Below, one piece after another: positions 36,784-53,990 of a DNA stretch of 64,000 nt. The position numbers and the translations under genes are program-made. Under the pieces are notes generated by a model. That model was not told where the DNA came from. It saw nothing but the letters and a program-made list of their open reading frames with translations, and did no database searches. Position 1 is the stretch's first letter. Every line of letters begins with the position of its first letter. Source of the stretch: Novosphingobium sp. 28-62-57 (GTDB lineage Bacteria; Pseudomonadota; Alphaproteobacteria; Sphingomonadales; Sphingomonadaceae); assembly GCA_002256985.1 (NCBI GenBank), contig NCGO01000002.1, positions 434,001-498,000 on the forward strand. Direction: 5' to 3'.

Positions 36784-38214
36784 ATGGAAAGAGCTGCCGA
36801 CTCCGTGCTGAAGGCCCGCGGGACTACTGTTCCAGTCGAAGCGGGTAACGCGCGAGGGCGCGGGCCTTGGCGCAAGTTGCGCGACAGCCTGCAAAGCTAT
36901 TGGCAACACGGGCCAAATCTTTCGCGCCTTGCGGTGCGCGCAGCCACGCTTTTGCTGGTGCTTGCGGCAGTTCAGGCCGTTGCCAGCATGGCTTTTTACA
37001 ATGTGATCGACAAGGAAACCTTGCGCGAAGATCACGCCCGGCGTGTGGCGGAACTGCTGGTTGTCAGCAACCGCCTGCACGAGATTGCGCCGAATGACCT
37101 CGGCCGGACGATGAGCACGAGCCACCTTGAAGTGGAACTGGCCAATGCCCCGCGCGCCATATCCGGCAGCAGCGAGGAAATGGTGGCCGAGATCCACAGC
37201 CATATCCTGCACTGGGAGCCCACCTTGGCCGGCAAGCGGCTTGTGCTGGGGCTTGAGCCTTCGCGGTTCGGCTACGGCAATCTGGTGGGCGCGATGCAAT
37301 TGCGCGATGGGCACTGGCTCAATTTCCGCTCGCTCGATGTCACCTCGGGCTGGCCGATCGCCTTGCGCGCCACGGTGCTGACACTGATCACGGCGGTTGT
37401 CGGTTTTGCGCTGGCGCTGTGGTCCTTGCGGATCATCACCCGCCCATTGCGCGAACTGACCGATGCGGCTGACGCGATTGGGCAGGGCTTGGTGGTGCCG
37501 GTGCAGGAAAGCGGCCCGGATGATCTGCGCACGCTGGCCCGGTCGATGAACGGCATGCAGGCGCGCATTGCTGCCACGATGGAGGATCAGGCCCGCTCGT
37601 TTGAGGCGATCAGCCACGATCTGCGCACGCCGCTGTCCCGCGTGACCATTGCCGCCGATCTGATCGATGATGACGAGATCGCCGGGCTCGTGCGCGAAAG
37701 CACGCATGAAATGGAAGCGATGCTGATGTCGTTGCAGCAGTATCTGCGCGCGCAGCATATCGCGGTAGAGCCCACGACCATGGATCTGGGGCTGGCTGTT
37801 ACCGATCTGGGCGAGGGCATCTATCACGGCAAAGTGGTGGTTGATGCGGCACCGGGCGCCGTTGTGCGGACCTGGCGCGAGCCGCTGTTGCTGGCACTGC
37901 ATCCGCTGATCGAAAATGCCGTGCACCACGGCGGAATGGCCCGCATCGAAGTGAAACCGGACAGCGAAGGGCGCTGGCAGGTGATCATCAGCGATTCAGG
38001 GCCCGGCATTCCCGAGGACCAGTACGAACGCATTCTCGCCCCGTTCTATCGCATTGACGAGGCACGCGCGCGCGATACGCCGGGGTTCGGCCTTGGCATC
38101 CCCACCGCGCATCGTCTGTTGCAGCGCTTTGGCGGCGGACTTGCGTTTGCGCGCGCGTCAGGCGGCGGGCTGCAGGTGACAGTGACTGTGCCGCAGGCGG
38201 TTGAACCGGGCTGA
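36784..38214 (+). CDS. Sensor histidine kinase (EnvZ-like, orphan)
   Basis: A two-component sensor of 476 residues from the ATG at 36784. In-frame ATGs at 36715 and 36727 would add about 20 residues. It has a cytoplasmic N terminus, a first membrane helix at about 50-70, a periplasmic sensor of about 120 residues and a second membrane helix at about 196-216. A HAMP linker follows (ITRPLRELTDAADAIG), then a HisKA domain with the phospho-acceptor His at about 278 in FEAISHDLRTPL. The ATPase domain carries the N box LIENAVHHG, G1 DSGPGIPE and G2 GFGLGIPTAH. The layout matches EnvZ-type kinases. No response regulator gene is adjacent, so its partner is elsewhere. Confidence 0.94.
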   Translation: MERAADSVLKARGTTVPVEAGNARGRGPWRKLRDSLQSYWQHGPNLSRLAVRAATLLLVLAAVQAVASMAFYNVIDKETLREDHARRVAELLVVSNRLHEIAPNDLGRTMSTSHLEVELANAPRAISGSSEEMVAEIHSHILHWEPTLAGKRLVLGLEPSRFGYGNLVGAMQLRDGHWLNFRSLDVTSGWPIALRATVLTLITAVVGFALALWSLRIITRPLRELTDAADAIGQGLVVPVQESGPDDLRTLARSMNGMQARIAATMEDQARSFEAISHDLRTPLSRVTIAADLIDDDEIAGLVRESTHEMEAMLMSLQQYLRAQHIAVEPTTMDLGLAVTDLGEGIYHGKVVVDAAPGAVVRTWREPLLLALHPLIENAVHHGGMARIEVKPDSEGRWQVIISDSGPGIPEDQYERILAPFYRIDEARARDTPGFGLGIPTAHRLLQRFGGGLAFARASGGGLQVTVTVPQAVEPG

Positions 38215-38252
38215 TCTTAGCAGCCCGGTCTGATTTCAGCAGCGGGGGTGCA

Positions 38253-38285
38253 CGAAAAAGGGCGGAGCCGAGGCCCCGCCCTTTC
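38253..38285. terminator. Terminator downstream of the kinase gene
   Basis: AAAGGGCGG and CCGCCCTTT form the outer stem around AGCC/GGCC. A-rich on one flank and T-rich on the other, it can serve both the kinase transcript (+) and rplL (-). Confidence 0.75.
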
Positions 38286-38322
38286 CAATTGCGAGCGCTT
38301 CAAGACACCCGCAAAACTTGTG

Positions 38323-38373
38323 TGGATCCCCGTCTGCACGGGGATGCCGGGTGGCAGGGCCTTGCGGCCCTGC
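38323..38373 (-). repeat. Two small hairpins downstream of rplL
   Basis: ATCCCCGTctgcACGGGGAT (about 38326-38345) and GCAGGGCCTTGCGGCCCTGC (about 38354-38373) lie in the 3' flank of rplL. The first resembles the REP-like family of this window; the second may help terminate rplL. Confidence 0.6.
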
Positions 38374-38379
38374 ACGCCG

Positions 38380-38751
38380 TCACTTGATTTCGACGGTGCC
38401 GCCGGCTTCTTCGATCTTCTTCTTGATGTCTTCGGCTTCAGCCTTCGACACGCCTTCCTTCACAGCCTTCGGAGCTGCTTCGACAAGGGCCTTGGCTTCG
38501 GTCAGGCCGAGAGCGGTGATAGCGCGGACTTCCTTGATGACCTGGATCTTCTTGCCACCGTCGCCGGTGAGGATCACGTCAAATTCGGTCTTTTCTTCGA
38601 CAGCTTCGGCAGCAGCAGCGGGAGCTGCAGCAACAGCGACAGCAGCAGCGGCAGAAACGCCCCATGCTTCTTCGAGAGCCTTGGCGAGTTCAGCGGCTTC
38701 AAGAACGGTCAGCTTCGACAGTTCGGCAACGAGATTGGCGATATCGGCCAT
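38380..38751 (-). CDS. rplL: 50S ribosomal protein L7/L12
   Basis: The mobile stalk protein that recruits translation factors. It is 123 residues, with the N-terminal dimerisation domain [26 protein letters not shown], an Ala-rich flexible hinge (about residues 35-55) and the C-terminal domain beginning [20 protein letters not shown] (shown in part). The start is the ATG at 38749-38751. It follows rplJ by 72 bases on the minus strand. It would normally precede rpoB in the same transcript. Here rpoB reads in the opposite direction from the far side of rplJ. Confidence 0.98.
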   Translation of the reverse strand: MADIANLVAELSKLTVLEAAELAKALEEAWGVSAAAAVAVAAAPAAAAEAVEEKTEFDVILTGDGGKKIQVIKEVRAITALGLTEAKALVEAAPKAVKEGVSKAEAEDIKKKIEEAGGTVEIK

Positions 38752-38823
38752 GATATTTCACTCCTGATGTATTGGTGCCCGCCGGCCCGTGTGGCGCGGC
38801 GCGCGAAAATCGCATGAACAATC

Positions 38824-39336
38824 TTATGCGGCTTCCTTGGCGTAAGCACCGAAGACGCGGGCCAGCTTGGCTGCCGGAGCAGTCGTGAGCTGAGCGATCT
38901 TCGTGGCCGGAGCCTGGATGAGGCCGATGAGCGTGCCGCGCAGTTCATCGAGGCTCGGCATCGTGGCAAGCGCCCGGATACCAGCTTCGTTGAGGACCTG
39001 CGTTCCCATGGCACCACCGACGATTTCGATCTTGTCGGTGGTCTTGGCGAATTCGACCACGGCCTTGGCGGCTGCGATCGGATCGGCGGACGCTGCGATT
39101 GCGGTAGGGCCGGTGAACAGATCACCCAGACCTTCGTAATCGGTGCCCGCGATGGCAAGCTTGGCAAGACTGTTCTTCGCAACCTTGTAGGTCGCGCCCG
39201 CTTCACGGATCTTGTTGCGCAAGGCGGAGGACTGGGCCACCGTCATGCCGAGGTTGCGGGTGATGACCACCGCGCCGGCCTCGTTGAAGACACCGCTCAG
39301 GAAGGCGACCGAATCGGCTTTCTGCGAACGATCCAT
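38824..39336 (-). CDS. rplJ: 50S ribosomal protein L10
   Basis: The base of the L7/L12 stalk; it binds 23S rRNA and regulates its own operon by binding the leader. From the ATG at 39334-39336 it is 170 residues. It begins [17 protein letters not shown] and has [19 protein letters not shown]. The C-terminal stalk-binding tail ends [13 protein letters not shown]. Ribosome binding site AAGGAG is 7 bases upstream. A leader RNA with the L10-binding structure precedes it (39517-39577). Unlike the standard rplJL-rpoBC operon, this pair points away from rpoB. Confidence 0.97.
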   Translation of the reverse strand: MDRSQKADSVAFLSGVFNEAGAVVITRNLGMTVAQSSALRNKIREAGATYKVAKNSLAKLAIAGTDYEGLGDLFTGPTAIAASADPIAAAKAVVEFAKTTDKIEIVGGAMGTQVLNEAGIRALATMPSLDELRGTLIGLIQAPATKIAQLTTAPAAKLARVFGAYAKEAA

Positions 39337-39516
39337 GCCTAACTCCTTCACATGTGATTGTGCGGTAAGAACCGGACAATCGGCTACGTTTGTCGATGGC
39401 CCGAAGACCACCGGCGAGTCCGTGACAAGGGAAGGAGATGCGCCGAAAGCCGAAGCTTCCGGGCGCGAGGGGCACCATGGATCCGGTTGAGGACCTGAGG
39501 AGCCTGAAACTCTTTT

Positions 39517-39577
39517 CCCCGTCTAGGCTGGAAATTAAGTGCGGGCAGATCCCGCACACCAACTGTCTCGGACGGAT
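39517..39577 (-). ncRNA. Ribosomal protein L10 leader (autoregulatory element)
   Basis: On the minus strand the segment starts CCGTCCGAGACAG and ends CAGCCTAGACGG, closing a long-range helix. An internal stem TGCGGG / CCCGCA and TTAAT lie between. This is the conserved core of the L10 leader, where the L10-L12 complex binds to repress its own operon. It is 180 bases upstream of rplJ, a typical distance. Matched by eye; not run against a covariance model. Confidence 0.75.
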
Positions 39578-39613
39578 GATCGGCGTGCATTGCTGCGCGC
39601 CGGTCCGACCGGG

Positions 39614-39642
39614 CCAATGGCGCAAGCATGGCGAAGAGTCAA
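39614..39642 (-). promoter_or_regulatory. Putative promoter of rplJ-rplL
   Basis: On the minus strand TTGACT (39642-39637), a 17-base spacer and CATTGG (39619-39614) fit a sigma-70-type promoter with a weak -10. Transcription would begin just before the L10 leader. Confidence 0.45.
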
Positions 39643-39694
39643 CTGCGCAAGGCAGGTTTGGCGCGCGATACCCCGCCGCTTGGCAACGCAGGCT

Positions 39695-39723
39695 TTGACT
39701 TCGCAGCCCGTGTCTCCTATAGG
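39695..39723 (+). promoter_or_regulatory. Putative promoter of rpoB-rpoC
   Basis: TTGACT (39695-39700), a 17-base spacer and TATAGG (39718-39723) form a good sigma-70-type promoter about 225 bases before rpoB. Together with the minus-strand candidate it fills the 612-base gap 39337-39948. I see no gene in that gap and no other element apart from the L10 leader. Confidence 0.55.
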
Positions 39724-39948
39724 CCACGCAGTTCGAGCTTCGAGCAAGGCTGTCCCATGCGCGGGGGATGGCCACGGAAGGAAGCAAAGGGCTTTACCAT
39801 CTGACGCAAAAGGCTGCGGGCCATGGCTACCGGTAAACGGTATGCTGTGCGCTGTGCGGCCTTTTCCCGTTTGATGGTGCCATCACCGCGGCGTGGCAAG
39901 TTTTCGCCGGATTTCCGGCCAATTATTGAGAAAAGGCTCGTAACCTTT

Positions 39949-44123
<4,175 letters not shown>

Positions 44124-44124
<1 letters not shown>

Positions 44125-44533
44125 TGCCGACAATGATGCCCAGTGTCTTGGTTGCTGTGGCGCTGACTGGGATGGCTTTTGCCGCCACCCCGGCCAGTGC
44201 GGCAGCGCCAAGCCTCGACAAGATTTATCAGGACGCGCTGGGATGCAGGGTTGCTGCACAAGCCGTGTTGATGAGCTTGAAGAAGGCCCAACCCAAGAAC
44301 GCTGACGAAGCCAAAGCCCTTGATACCGTGGCAAGCACTGAAACCTTTTATCGTAAGCTCAGCTTGTTGCTGGGCCGCACCTTGGGAAAGCGTGATCCAT
44401 TGATCGGTATGGATGTCGCCAATCTCCAACTCGCGCTGGCGCAGAAGATTCTGACAACGCCAAACGCGATGGCCGAGATGCTGAACAAGACCAAGACGTG
44501 CGGCGACGCAATTTCCGAGGCGGAGAAAGCCTA

Positions 44534-44534
<1 letters not shown>
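44124..44534 (+). CDS. Exported protein of unknown function inserted between rpoB and rpoC
   Basis: Not a recognised family. It is 136 residues with a signal peptide (about residues 1-27, ending ASAAAP) and a mature helical domain of about 110 residues. Two cysteines (Cys41 and Cys126) sit at its ends and may form one disulfide. The mature part reads as amphipathic helices ([34 protein letters not shown]). The gene is linked on both sides by one-base overlaps: TAATG with rpoB at 44122-44126 and TAATG with rpoC at 44532-44536. It is thus transcribed and translated with RNA polymerase subunits, though its product is sent to the periplasm. Codon use is a little less G/C biased than in rpoB. I would treat it as a lineage-specific insertion. 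Confidence 0.85.
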
Positions 44535-48820
<4,286 letters not shown>

Positions 48821-48844
48821 GCCGCGGACTTGACCTGACTGAAA

Positions 48845-48880
48845 CAAGCCCCGTCGGAGCGATCCGGCGGGGCTTTGTTC
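48845..48880 (+). terminator. Rho-independent terminator after rpoC
   Basis: A 13-bp stem AAGCCCCGTCGGA / TCCGGCGGGGCTT (one wobble), loop GCGA, then TTGTTC, 25 bases past the stop. Confidence 0.9.
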
Positions 48881-49007
48881 ATCAAGTCCTGCTGATTTGT
48901 CCCCGCATTACATTGTCCTAAGCAATTGGCGAAACAGCGCCACACGCCAGAATTAACCCTGATCGCATAGACTTGCGGGAATTCGCTTTCCGCAAGGGAC
49001 CTGTGCC

Positions 49008-50810
49008 ATGATCAGGGAACGTACCGCCATTGGGGCCAAGATTGTTCTTGGCATGATAATCATCGCCATCGCGCTGGCGGCTTGTGCTGTCGGCTACATC
49101 CGCTTTGGCGGACCGCTGCATCGCCAAAATCTGCTGCAGGATGAACTGCTGGCAGACATTCTTCCGCCCCCGGCCTTTGTCGTCGAACCCTATCTCCATG
49201 CAACATGGGCGATAGCCGATCCGGCACATGCGGAGGAGGCCGCGGTGGCGCTGGCCGAGGAGCATGCCCTATTTGAGCAGCGCAAGCAGTACTGGGCCAA
49301 TGCGCCGGTACCGGAGGAATTGCGCAAGGAGGTCGATTCAACAATCGCCACGGCAGATGATTTCTGGGCCGCGCTCGACAGCCGCTTCCTTCCGGCGATG
49401 AAGGCGGGAGACATGGCAACCATGCACCAGGTCCACGCGCAAGACCTTACTCCAGCCTATCGCAAACAACACGATGCGGTCACGCACCTGGTGGCGGAAT
49501 CGGGCAAATACCGCGCCGGGCTGATGGAGTTCGCGCAGACGCTCGTGCTGTCCTTGCTCGGGCTGTTCTCGATTGTGGCGCTGGCGCTTCTCGCCATTGT
49601 CCATCGGGCCGGACGCCTGATCCGCAACACTGTGGTCGGCCCGCTGGTGCAGACCGCACAAACGATGGAGCGCATGGCCGAAGGGGACTATGCGGTGTCG
49701 ATCGAAGGTGCAGACCGGCAGGATGAAATAGGCATCATGGCCCGCGCGATGGCCGTATTCCGCAGCCACGGTTTGTCCCGCCAGAAGGCCGAAGTTGACC
49801 AGCGCGAAGTGGTGGCGGCGCTTTCGTCCGGCCTTGATTGTCTGGCGCGTCAGAACCTTGAATACCGCATTGGCGAGGCCTTCCCCGAAGGCTACGAAGA
49901 ACTCCGCACCAATTATAACATGGCCTGCGATGCTCTCTCGTCAGCCATGCGCACGGTTCGCGTCGGCGCCTCCAGCGTTTTGAGTTCGATCACCGAAATC
50001 CGCGCAGCGACCGATGATCTGGCGATGCGTAACGAACAGCAGGCGTCGAGTCTGGCGCAGACAGCAGGCGCTATGAACGAGGTTACCAGCAGTGTGCGTG
50101 ATACTGCCCTTGGCGCAAAGAGCGTGCAGGATGCCATCGCCGCAGCGCAGGATCAGGCCAATGCCGGAGGCGAGGTCGTTCGGCAGGCCGTGGCGGCGAT
50201 GGACCAGCTCGAAGCCTCCGCGCAGGAGATCAGCCAGATCACCGCCGTGATCGATAGTATTGCCTTCCAGACCAATCTGCTTGCCCTCAACGCCGGGGTA
50301 GAAGCGGCGCGTGCTGGGGAATCGGGCAAGGGCTTTGCCGTGGTGGCGACTGAAGTGCGCGCCTTGGCGCAGCGCTCTGCCGATGCGGCGCAAAACATCA
50401 AGACGCTGATCGAGAACAGCACCTCTCAGGTGGGGGAAGGCGTTCGGCTGGTGGGTGCGACCGGCGAGCGGCTGACCGTGATCGTTGATCAGATTGCCAC
50501 CGTGGACGGGCTGGTGTCGCGCATTGCCGATGCCGCCGCCAGTCAGGCTGAGAGCCTCGAGCAGGTCAACACGGCGGTCGTCGCGATGAACCGCATGACG
50601 CAGGCCAACGCGGCGATGGTCGAGCAATCTTCTGCGGCAACGCGCAGTTTGTCGAGCGAGGCCGAGGCGCTGACCGAACTCGTCTCGGGCTTTCGCACGC
50701 GCGATGCCGGTTCGCGCCCAGGACAGGTCACCCATCCCGACAGCCTGCGCCGCGATTCGGCGCTCGAAGCCGAACGGTCAATGCCGGTGCTAGTCCGCTA
50801 TGGCACCTGA
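49008..50810 (+). CDS. Methyl-accepting chemotaxis protein
   Basis: A transmembrane chemoreceptor of 600 residues. The first membrane helix is at about 11-31, a helical periplasmic ligand domain covers about 32-180, and the second helix is at about 184-206. A HAMP domain follows ([24 protein letters not shown]). A cytoplasmic coiled coil ends in the signalling tip [20 protein letters not shown] near residue 425, with [17 protein letters not shown]. There is no C-terminal pentapeptide for CheR docking. No che operon is in the window, so its pathway is elsewhere. The start ATG at 49008 has AAGGGA 13 bases upstream. It is a single-gene unit between terminators. Confidence 0.96.
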   Translation: MIRERTAIGAKIVLGMIIIAIALAACAVGYIRFGGPLHRQNLLQDELLADILPPPAFVVEPYLHATWAIADPAHAEEAAVALAEEHALFEQRKQYWANAPVPEELRKEVDSTIATADDFWAALDSRFLPAMKAGDMATMHQVHAQDLTPAYRKQHDAVTHLVAESGKYRAGLMEFAQTLVLSLLGLFSIVALALLAIVHRAGRLIRNTVVGPLVQTAQTMERMAEGDYAVSIEGADRQDEIGIMARAMAVFRSHGLSRQKAEVDQREVVAALSSGLDCLARQNLEYRIGEAFPEGYEELRTNYNMACDALSSAMRTVRVGASSVLSSITEIRAATDDLAMRNEQQASSLAQTAGAMNEVTSSVRDTALGAKSVQDAIAAAQDQANAGGEVVRQAVAAMDQLEASAQEISQITAVIDSIAFQTNLLALNAGVEAARAGESGKGFAVVATEVRALAQRSADAAQNIKTLIENSTSQVGEGVRLVGATGERLTVIVDQIATVDGLVSRIADAAASQAESLEQVNTAVVAMNRMTQANAAMVEQSSAATRSLSSEAEALTELVSGFRTRDAGSRPGQVTHPDSLRRDSALEAERSMPVLVRYGT

Positions 50811-50815
50811 TGCAA

Positions 50816-50849
50816 AAAGGCCCGGCGAGCCTGCGCATGCCGGGCCTTT
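50816..50849. terminator. Bidirectional terminator
   Basis: An 11-bp perfect stem AAAGGCCCGGC / GCCGGGCCTTT with a 12-base loop lies between the convergent chemoreceptor and glpX genes. Confidence 0.9.
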
Positions 50850-50874
50850 GCCAAGTTTGCGAAAACGGAAAGTC

Positions 50875-51882
50875 TCAGCGGCCCTTGCGGTGCTCGCCCT
50901 TGACCCAGCGCACCGTGCCCGATGATGCGCGCATGACCACGCTTTCAGTGGTCATCACGCCGCTCTTGTGGACCTTCACCCCTGCCAGCAGCGATCCATC
51001 GGTCACGCCGGTGGCGGCAAAGATGCAGTCGCCCTTGGCCAGTTCCTTGAGGTCATACTGCTTGTTCAGGTCCTCGATGCCCCACTTGCGGGCGCGCGCC
51101 TTTTCGTCCTCGTTGCGGAATAGCAGGCGGCCCTTGAACTGCCCACCCACACAGCGCAATGCGGCTGCCGCCAGGACGCCTTCAGGCGCGCCGCCGGTGC
51201 CCATGTACATGTCGATGCCGGTTTCCTCGTTGGTCACCGCGATCACGCCAGCCACATCGCCATCGGGGATCAGGCTGATGCCGCAACCCAATGCGCGCAA
51301 TTCGTCGATCAAGGCGGTGTGGCGCGGACGATCGAGCACGCACACGATGATATCGCCGGGCTCCACGCCCTTGGCCGCGGCCACCGCGCGCACGTTTTCG
51401 CTGGGCGATTTGTCGAGGTCGATGATGCCATCGGGATAGCCCGGCCCCACGGCCAGCTTGTCCATGTAAACGTCAGGCGCGTTGAGCAGACCACCTTCTT
51501 CGGCCACGGCCAGCACGGCCAGCGCATTTGGCCCGGCCTTGGCGGTGATCGTGGTGCCTTCCAGCGGATCGAGGGCGATGTCGATCTTCGGCCCCTTGCC
51601 CGGCGCAGCGCCGACCTTTTCGCCGATATAGAGCATCGGCGCTTCGTCCCGCTCGCCCTCACCAATCACCACGGTGCCGTCCATGTACAGCTCGTTGAAG
51701 GCCGCGCGCATGGCTTCGACTGCGGCGGCATCGGCGGCCTTTTCATCGCCGCGCCCGATCAGCCGCGATGCGCCGATGGCTGCCGCTTCGGTCACGCGGA
51801 CCATTTCGAGCACGAGGACACGGTCCAGCACTTGCGATGCAGGAACCTGAGATGCGGCGGGGCTTGGGGTCTGGTCGGTCAC
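50875..51882 (-). CDS. glpX: Class II fructose-1,6-bisphosphatase GlpX
   Basis: Hydrolyses fructose-1,6-bisphosphate in gluconeogenesis. The 335-residue protein has the GlpX/FBPase II signatures: ASRLIGRGDEKAADAAAVEAM, the metal site GEGERDEAPMLYIGE, and DPLEGTT near residue 105. It may also act on sedoheptulose bisphosphate, as some family members do. It starts with GTG at 51880-51882, and an ATG lies further in but after the conserved start. It is a single gene, divergent from the exported orphan at 52091. Confidence 0.96.
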   Translation of the reverse strand: MTDQTPSPAASQVPASQVLDRVLVLEMVRVTEAAAIGASRLIGRGDEKAADAAAVEAMRAAFNELYMDGTVVIGEGERDEAPMLYIGEKVGAAPGKGPKIDIALDPLEGTTITAKAGPNALAVLAVAEEGGLLNAPDVYMDKLAVGPGYPDGIIDLDKSPSENVRAVAAAKGVEPGDIIVCVLDRPRHTALIDELRALGCGISLIPDGDVAGVIAVTNEETGIDMYMGTGGAPEGVLAAAALRCVGGQFKGRLLFRNEDEKARARKWGIEDLNKQYDLKELAKGDCIFAATGVTDGSLLAGVKVHKSGVMTTESVVMRASSGTVRWVKGEHRKGR

Positions 51883-52090
51883 TTTGGCTCCAGCTTGGTC
51901 TTGTGGTGACGGGTAGGTGCGATATTACTCAATCGGTTCAGCCGCCGTGCAGCAACAAAACGGCAAAGCCGGGTCTACGACACACAGGGACTGTGCAAAC
52001 GTATGCGTTCACGTCATAGGCTCATGCAGTTGGCATTGCGTTGCACAAATGACATTGGTGTGACTTGGCACTAGACGCGAGGGACGGGTC

Positions 52091-52561
52091 TTGTCGAGAC
52101 GGACAGTAACAGTTCTGGCAGTCTTTGCGCTTCTTTTTGGAGCGCCCTCTGTCGTGGCTCAGCAAACCGCAGCCTCCAGCAGTGGTGCGGTGCAGGGCCC
52201 GGCGGCGCCGAATGCGCCGCTTTCCGATGCAGAACTGGCGCGCAACCTGATGTCCACATCGCAAACCCAGCGCTGCCGTCCGATGCAGCGCGCGGACGGC
52301 ACGATCGTTGTCTGCGGCGGGAAGGAAGCGAGCGAGCGGGAGCGCATACCGCTGCGCGATGAAACCGATGGCGCCAAATCGACCGATACCGGCGTGCCGC
52401 GCGCGCCGAATGTTTCGGGCCTGCGCGATTGCAGCCGTGGCTGCATCGGCTTGGGCGGTGTGCCACCGGCGATGTACTACTTCGATATCAAGGCCTTGCC
52501 AGCGCCGCCCCCGGGATCAGATGCAGATCGCATTGCCAAGGGTGAGATTCCCGCGCCCTGA
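52091..52561 (+). CDS. Exported protein of unknown function, cysteine-motif family B
   Basis: A 156-residue protein starting with TTG at 52091 (GACGGG just before), with a signal peptide (about 1-23, ending VVAQQ). I cannot name the family. The mature part has a low-complexity Ala/Ser/Pro stretch to about residue 45, then the segment with Cys62 and Cys75 around DGTIVVCGGKE followed by ERERIP. That matches the pattern in the gene at 15961. A second pair of cysteines lies in LRDCSRGCIGLGG near residue 120. The C terminus is a short conserved-looking PPAMYYFDIKALP. It is convergent with hom (15 bases apart). Confidence 0.8.
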   Translation: MSRRTVTVLAVFALLFGAPSVVAQQTAASSSGAVQGPAAPNAPLSDAELARNLMSTSQTQRCRPMQRADGTIVVCGGKEASERERIPLRDETDGAKSTDTGVPRAPNVSGLRDCSRGCIGLGGVPPAMYYFDIKALPAPPPGSDADRIAKGEIPAP

Positions 52562-52575
52562 TGCGCTGGGTATCG

Positions 52576-53883
52576 TCAGTCCCGCAGAATGTGCATGACC
52601 AGCGGCGGATCGGCCAGTGCAGGCGATCCATCCAGCAGCCGCAGCGCCTCGGCAATCGCGCTTTCCGGGCCTTCGTGCGTGACCATCGCCACCATGACCT
52701 GCGCGTTGTCCGAATTGCCTTTCTGGATCAGGCTTTCGATCGATACTCCCGCATCGCGCATGGCCGCGGTGATCTCTGCCAGCACGCCGGGCCGGTCGGC
52801 CACGTTGAAACGGATATAGGCCTTGCCGCGCCGGTGCCCGGTTTCGGCGGGAGCCGCTTTGTCGAGCTCGGCCACGGGGATGGAGAACGGCGCGCCGATA
52901 TCGCCGCGCGCAATGTCGATCAGGTCGGCGACCACGGCGCTTGCCGTCGGCCCATCGCCTGCACCTGCGCCCTGAAACAGCAGGCGGCCCACAAAGTTGC
53001 CCTCGGCCACCACCGCATTGGTCGCGCCATCGACATGGGCCAGCGGATGATCGCGGTGCACCAGATGCGGGTGCACCCGCTGAAACAGGCGGCGGTTACC
53101 CGCAGCGTCAATCTCGGTCTCGGCCATGCCGATCAGGCGGATGTAATAGCCCAGCGCATCGGCCTGCGCGATGTCAGCAGCAGCCACACGGCGAATGCCG
53201 GTCGCGGCCACCGGCTTGAAATCGACCGCCGTGCCGAATGCGATGGACGAAAGGATCGAAAGCTTGTGCGCCGCATCGATGCCGTCGATGTCAAAGCTGG
53301 GGTCGGCTTCGGCATAGCCTTTGGCCTGTGCTTCGGCCAGCACATCGGCAAAATCGCGGCCGGTGTCTTCCATGGTGGAGAGGATGTAATTGCAGGTGCC
53401 GTTGAGGATGCCGTAAACGCGCGCAATCTCGTTGGCGGCGACGCCTTCTTTCAGGCCCTTGATCACCGGAATGCCGCCCGCCACCGCGGCTTCAAACTTC
53501 AGCGCCACTTTGGCCGCTTCGGCCTTGGTCGCCAGTTCCACGCCATGGTGCGCGATCATCGCTTTGTTGGCCGTGACCAGCGCCTTGCCCGCTTCAAACG
53601 TGGTCCGCGCAAGCGCGAGCGCCGGGCCATCCGCCCCGCCGACCAGCTCGACCACCACGTCCACATCGGGCCGCTCGCCCAGAATGACCATGTCATCCTC
53701 CCAGGCATAGCGCGACACATCAAAGCCGCGATCCTTGCCGCGATTGCGCGCGCTGACCGTGGTGATCACAATTGGCCGTCCGGCACGCCGAGCGATCAGC
53801 GCGGCGTTGGCCTCGATCAACCGGATCACTCCGCCGCCCACCGTGCCAAGCCCGGCCAGCGCGATGCGCAAAGGTTCGCTCAT
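52576..53883 (-). CDS. hom: Homoserine dehydrogenase
   Basis: NAD(P)H-dependent reduction of aspartate semialdehyde to homoserine, en route to threonine and methionine. From the ATG at 53881-53883 it is 435 residues. The N-terminal Rossmann motif is GLGTVGGGVIRLIEAN. The substrate domain includes the KEGVAANEIARVYGILNGTCNYIL region and the segment with the catalytic lysine ANKAMIAHHG (residues about 115-125). The C terminus carries an ACT domain (VADRPGVLAEITAAMRDAGV), which gives feedback control by threonine. It is alone between an unrelated exported protein gene on each side. Confidence 0.97.
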   Translation of the reverse strand: MSEPLRIALAGLGTVGGGVIRLIEANAALIARRAGRPIVITTVSARNRGKDRGFDVSRYAWEDDMVILGERPDVDVVVELVGGADGPALALARTTFEAGKALVTANKAMIAHHGVELATKAEAAKVALKFEAAVAGGIPVIKGLKEGVAANEIARVYGILNGTCNYILSTMEDTGRDFADVLAEAQAKGYAEADPSFDIDGIDAAHKLSILSSIAFGTAVDFKPVAATGIRRVAAADIAQADALGYYIRLIGMAETEIDAAGNRRLFQRVHPHLVHRDHPLAHVDGATNAVVAEGNFVGRLLFQGAGAGDGPTASAVVADLIDIARGDIGAPFSIPVAELDKAAPAETGHRRGKAYIRFNVADRPGVLAEITAAMRDAGVSIESLIQKGNSDNAQVMVAMVTHEGPESAIAEALRLLDGSPALADPPLVMHILRD

Positions 53884-53990
53884 GTCAGTCCCGTCTGCTG
53901 AAAAGTGCAAGAATCTGCGCGCCGGGCCTTAGGCGACAGCGCGCATCGGGGCAACATCCCCGTTTGCGCGCCAGTTCGATCCCGGCACGA

